A DNA stretch of 5,683 nt, from the NCBI GenBank assembly GCA_044369995.1, contig JBILWG010000129.1, positions 1 to 5,683 on the forward strand. The letters are read 5' to 3'. This stretch comes from F1-60-MAGs149 sp044369995. GTDB taxonomy: Bacteria > Actinomycetota > Thermoleophilia > Gaiellales > F1-60-MAGs149. Within the stretch, counting starts at the first letter, position 1; each line of letters opens with the position of its first letter. The position numbers and the translations under genes are program-made. Under the pieces are notes generated by a model. That model worked only from the letters and a program-made list of their open reading frames with translations, was not told where the DNA came from and did no database searches. Below are positions 4,287 through 5,683 of this stretch, piece after piece.

Positions 4287-5683
4287 CTAGTCCACTGCGA
4301 GCGCGGCGAGCTGCGCCTCCAGCTCGGCAGCATCGCGCGTGAAGCGCTCGACGCGCTCGCGCTCCTCCGCCACGACCTCCGCCGGGGCGCGCTCCACGAA
4401 CTTCGCGTTGCCCAGCTTCCCCTCGGCCTTGCGCACCTCGCCGCGGGCCTCGTCGAGGCGCTTCGCCAGGCGATCACGCAGCTTGCCGGCCAGGCCATCA
4501 CCCTGGATGTGCAGCGTGGCCGTGCCGGCCGGGAGCGGCACCGCCGGCCCCGCCGCGGCGGTCTCGACCAGTTCGATGGCGCCGAGGGCGGCGAGCAGCG
4601 GCGCCTCGGCACGCACCGCGTCGGCGTCGCCCGATAGCGTGGCGCTGAGCGGCGCGCGTGGACCGAGGTCGGCGTCCTGCCGCAGGCGCCGCAGGCCGGT
4701 GACGGCCTCGATGATGGCGCCCACGGTGGCTGCCGCCGAGGCGTCGCGCGGGATGCCGTCGCTCGTCGGGAACGGCGAGACGGCGAGCAGCCCGGTGCGC
4801 GCGGGCAGGAACGACCACAGCTCCTCCGTCACGAACGGCGCGATCGGGTGCAGCAGGCCGAGCGTGCGCTCGATCACCAGCAGCGCGGTCTCGGATGCGG
4901 CACGCTTCGAGGCGACATCGTCGCCGTAGAGCCGCGCCTTGATGGCCTCCAGATACCAGTCGCAGAACTCGTTCCAGATGAAGGCGTAGAGCGTCTTCGT
5001 GGCCGCTGAGAACTGGAAGTCCTCGTACTGGCCCGTCACCTCGTCGATCGTGGCGGCAAGCCGATCGAGGATCCAGCGGTCGGCCGACAGCAGGCCATTG
5101 GCCGACGGGACCGCCTCGGGGTCGGCGTTGAGCAGCACGAGGCGCGTGGCGTTGAACAGCTTGTTGGCGAGGCCACGACCCTCATCGATCATGCCCTCGG
5201 CGAAGCGCACGTCCTGCGTGGAGCACATCTTCAGCAGGCCGTAGCGCGTGGCGTCGGCACCGTACTGGTCGATCAGGTCGAGCGGATCGACGCCCGTGCC
5301 GAGCGACTTCGACATGCGACGGCCGTCGGCGGCCTGGATCGTGGAGTTGATGTACACGTCGGTGAACGGGATCCCGCCGGCGAAGGCGATGCCGGTCATG
5401 ATCATCCGCGCCACCCAGAGGTTGATGATGTCGCGGCCGGTGACGAGGACGTCGCCGGGGTACCACTTCGCGAGCTCGGGCGTCTGGTTGGGCCAGCCGA
5501 GCGTGGCGTACGGCCAGAGTGCCGACGAGAACCAGGTGTCGAGCACGTCGGTCGACAGCTCCCAGCCCGCACCCTCGGGGCGCTCGACCTGCACGACGTA
5601 CGAGCCGTCGGGCGCGAACCAGACGGGCAGCCGATGTCCCCACCAGAGCTGGCGCGACACGCACCAGGGGCGGATCGCCTCCA
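4287..5683 (-). CDS. valS: Valyl-tRNA synthetase, C-terminal half (start lies beyond right edge)
   Basis: Class I aminoacyl-tRNA synthetase that charges tRNA-Val in the cytoplasm. The window holds the last 464 residues; the HIGH motif and CP1 editing domain lie outside. From the right edge the protein reads PWCVSRQLWWGHRLPVW, then DVLDTWFSSALWP (about 5512-5550), then the second catalytic signature RMSKSLGTG (about 5292-5318), where Arg replaces the first Lys of KMSKS and the catalytic second Lys is kept. An anticodon-binding helical domain follows (WNEFCDWYLEAIKARLYG, HPIAPFVTEELW). The C-terminal tRNA-binding coiled coil comes last, rich in Arg/Glu/Ala (GKLRDRLAKRLDEARGEV) and ending in AALAVD. 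The set of motifs is specific to ValRS rather than IleRS or LeuRS. It is the promoter-side gene of a tight operon with folC, one base downstream. Confidence 0.98.
   Translation of the reverse strand, partial: EAIRPWCVSRQLWWGHRLPVWFAPDGSYVVQVERPEGAGWELSTDVLDTWFSSALWPYATLGWPNQTPELAKWYPGDVLVTGRDIINLWVARMIMTGIAFAGGIPFTDVYINSTIQAADGRRMSKSLGTGVDPLDLIDQYGADATRYGLLKMCSTQDVRFAEGMIDEGRGLANKLFNATRLVLLNADPEAVPSANGLLSADRWILDRLAATIDEVTGQYEDFQFSAATKTLYAFIWNEFCDWYLEAIKARLYGDDVASKRAASETALLVIERTLGLLHPIAPFVTEELWSFLPARTGLLAVSPFPTSDGIPRDASAAATVGAIIEAVTGLRRLRQDADLGPRAPLSATLSGDADAVRAEAPLLAALGAIELVETAAAGPAVPLPAGTATLHIQGDGLAGKLRDRLAKRLDEARGEVRKAEGKLGNAKFVERAPAEVVAEERERVERFTRDAAELEAQLAALAVD

Noticed and set aside
3185..4342. 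Plus-strand open frame of about 385 codons opposite folC.
   Set aside because: Composition is Arg/His/Gln-rich without motifs, while the minus strand carries all FolC signatures. It is a GC-driven shadow.

Overview
This window is about two-thirds G+C. It comes from a bacterial chromosome, most likely a high-GC Actinomycetota-type lineage. The clues are the neighbourhood valS-folC-ndk (known in actinobacteria, e.g. Mycobacterium tuberculosis), a beta-carbonic anhydrase very like actinobacterial Rv1284, GTG starts, and promoters that suggest leaderless transcripts. Some high-GC Chloroflexota share several of these traits, so the assignment is tentative. The content is mostly chromosomal housekeeping. 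I see no phage, IS element, CRISPR array, tRNA or rRNA.

Layout from left to right. (1) Positions 1-1223, minus strand: N-terminal 407 residues of a P1B-type heavy-metal ATPase with an SPC metal site, running off the left edge. (2) 1352-1849, minus: beta-carbonic anhydrase. It has a Shine-Dalgarno sequence and a TATCAT -10 box that is overlapped by a good match to the Fur-family operator. (3) 2039-2401, plus: a 120-residue three-helix membrane protein of unknown function with a charged tail, converging on ndk with a 9-base gap. (4) 2411-2821, minus: nucleoside diphosphate kinase. (5) 2958-3062, plus: a 34-residue membrane microprotein with a GxxxGxxxG glycine zipper. Its stop codon interlocks with the folC stop in a shared CTAG. 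(6) 3059-4285, minus: folC, starting one base after the valS stop. (7) 4287-5683, minus: C-terminal half of valyl-tRNA synthetase, running off the right edge.

How the genes may work together. valS and folC look like a tightly coupled operon, with ndk downstream on the same strand but separated by the oppositely oriented microprotein gene. The carbonic anhydrase (a zinc enzyme) and the metal ATPase lie head-to-tail on the same strand and may form a metal-responsive unit controlled from the Fur-like box. Three genes (ATPase, 120-residue protein, microprotein) carry a TANNNT hexamer 6-7 bases before the start codon, which predicts leaderless mRNAs, whereas carbonic anhydrase and ndk have Shine-Dalgarno-like sequences.

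No gene-free stretch exceeds 300 bases. The longest (1850-2038) holds the carbonic anhydrase promoter and the promoter of the 120-residue protein. I found no dramatic new system. The best leads are the glycine-zipper microprotein in the folC-ndk gap, the Fur-like operator, and the repeated leaderless promoter pattern.
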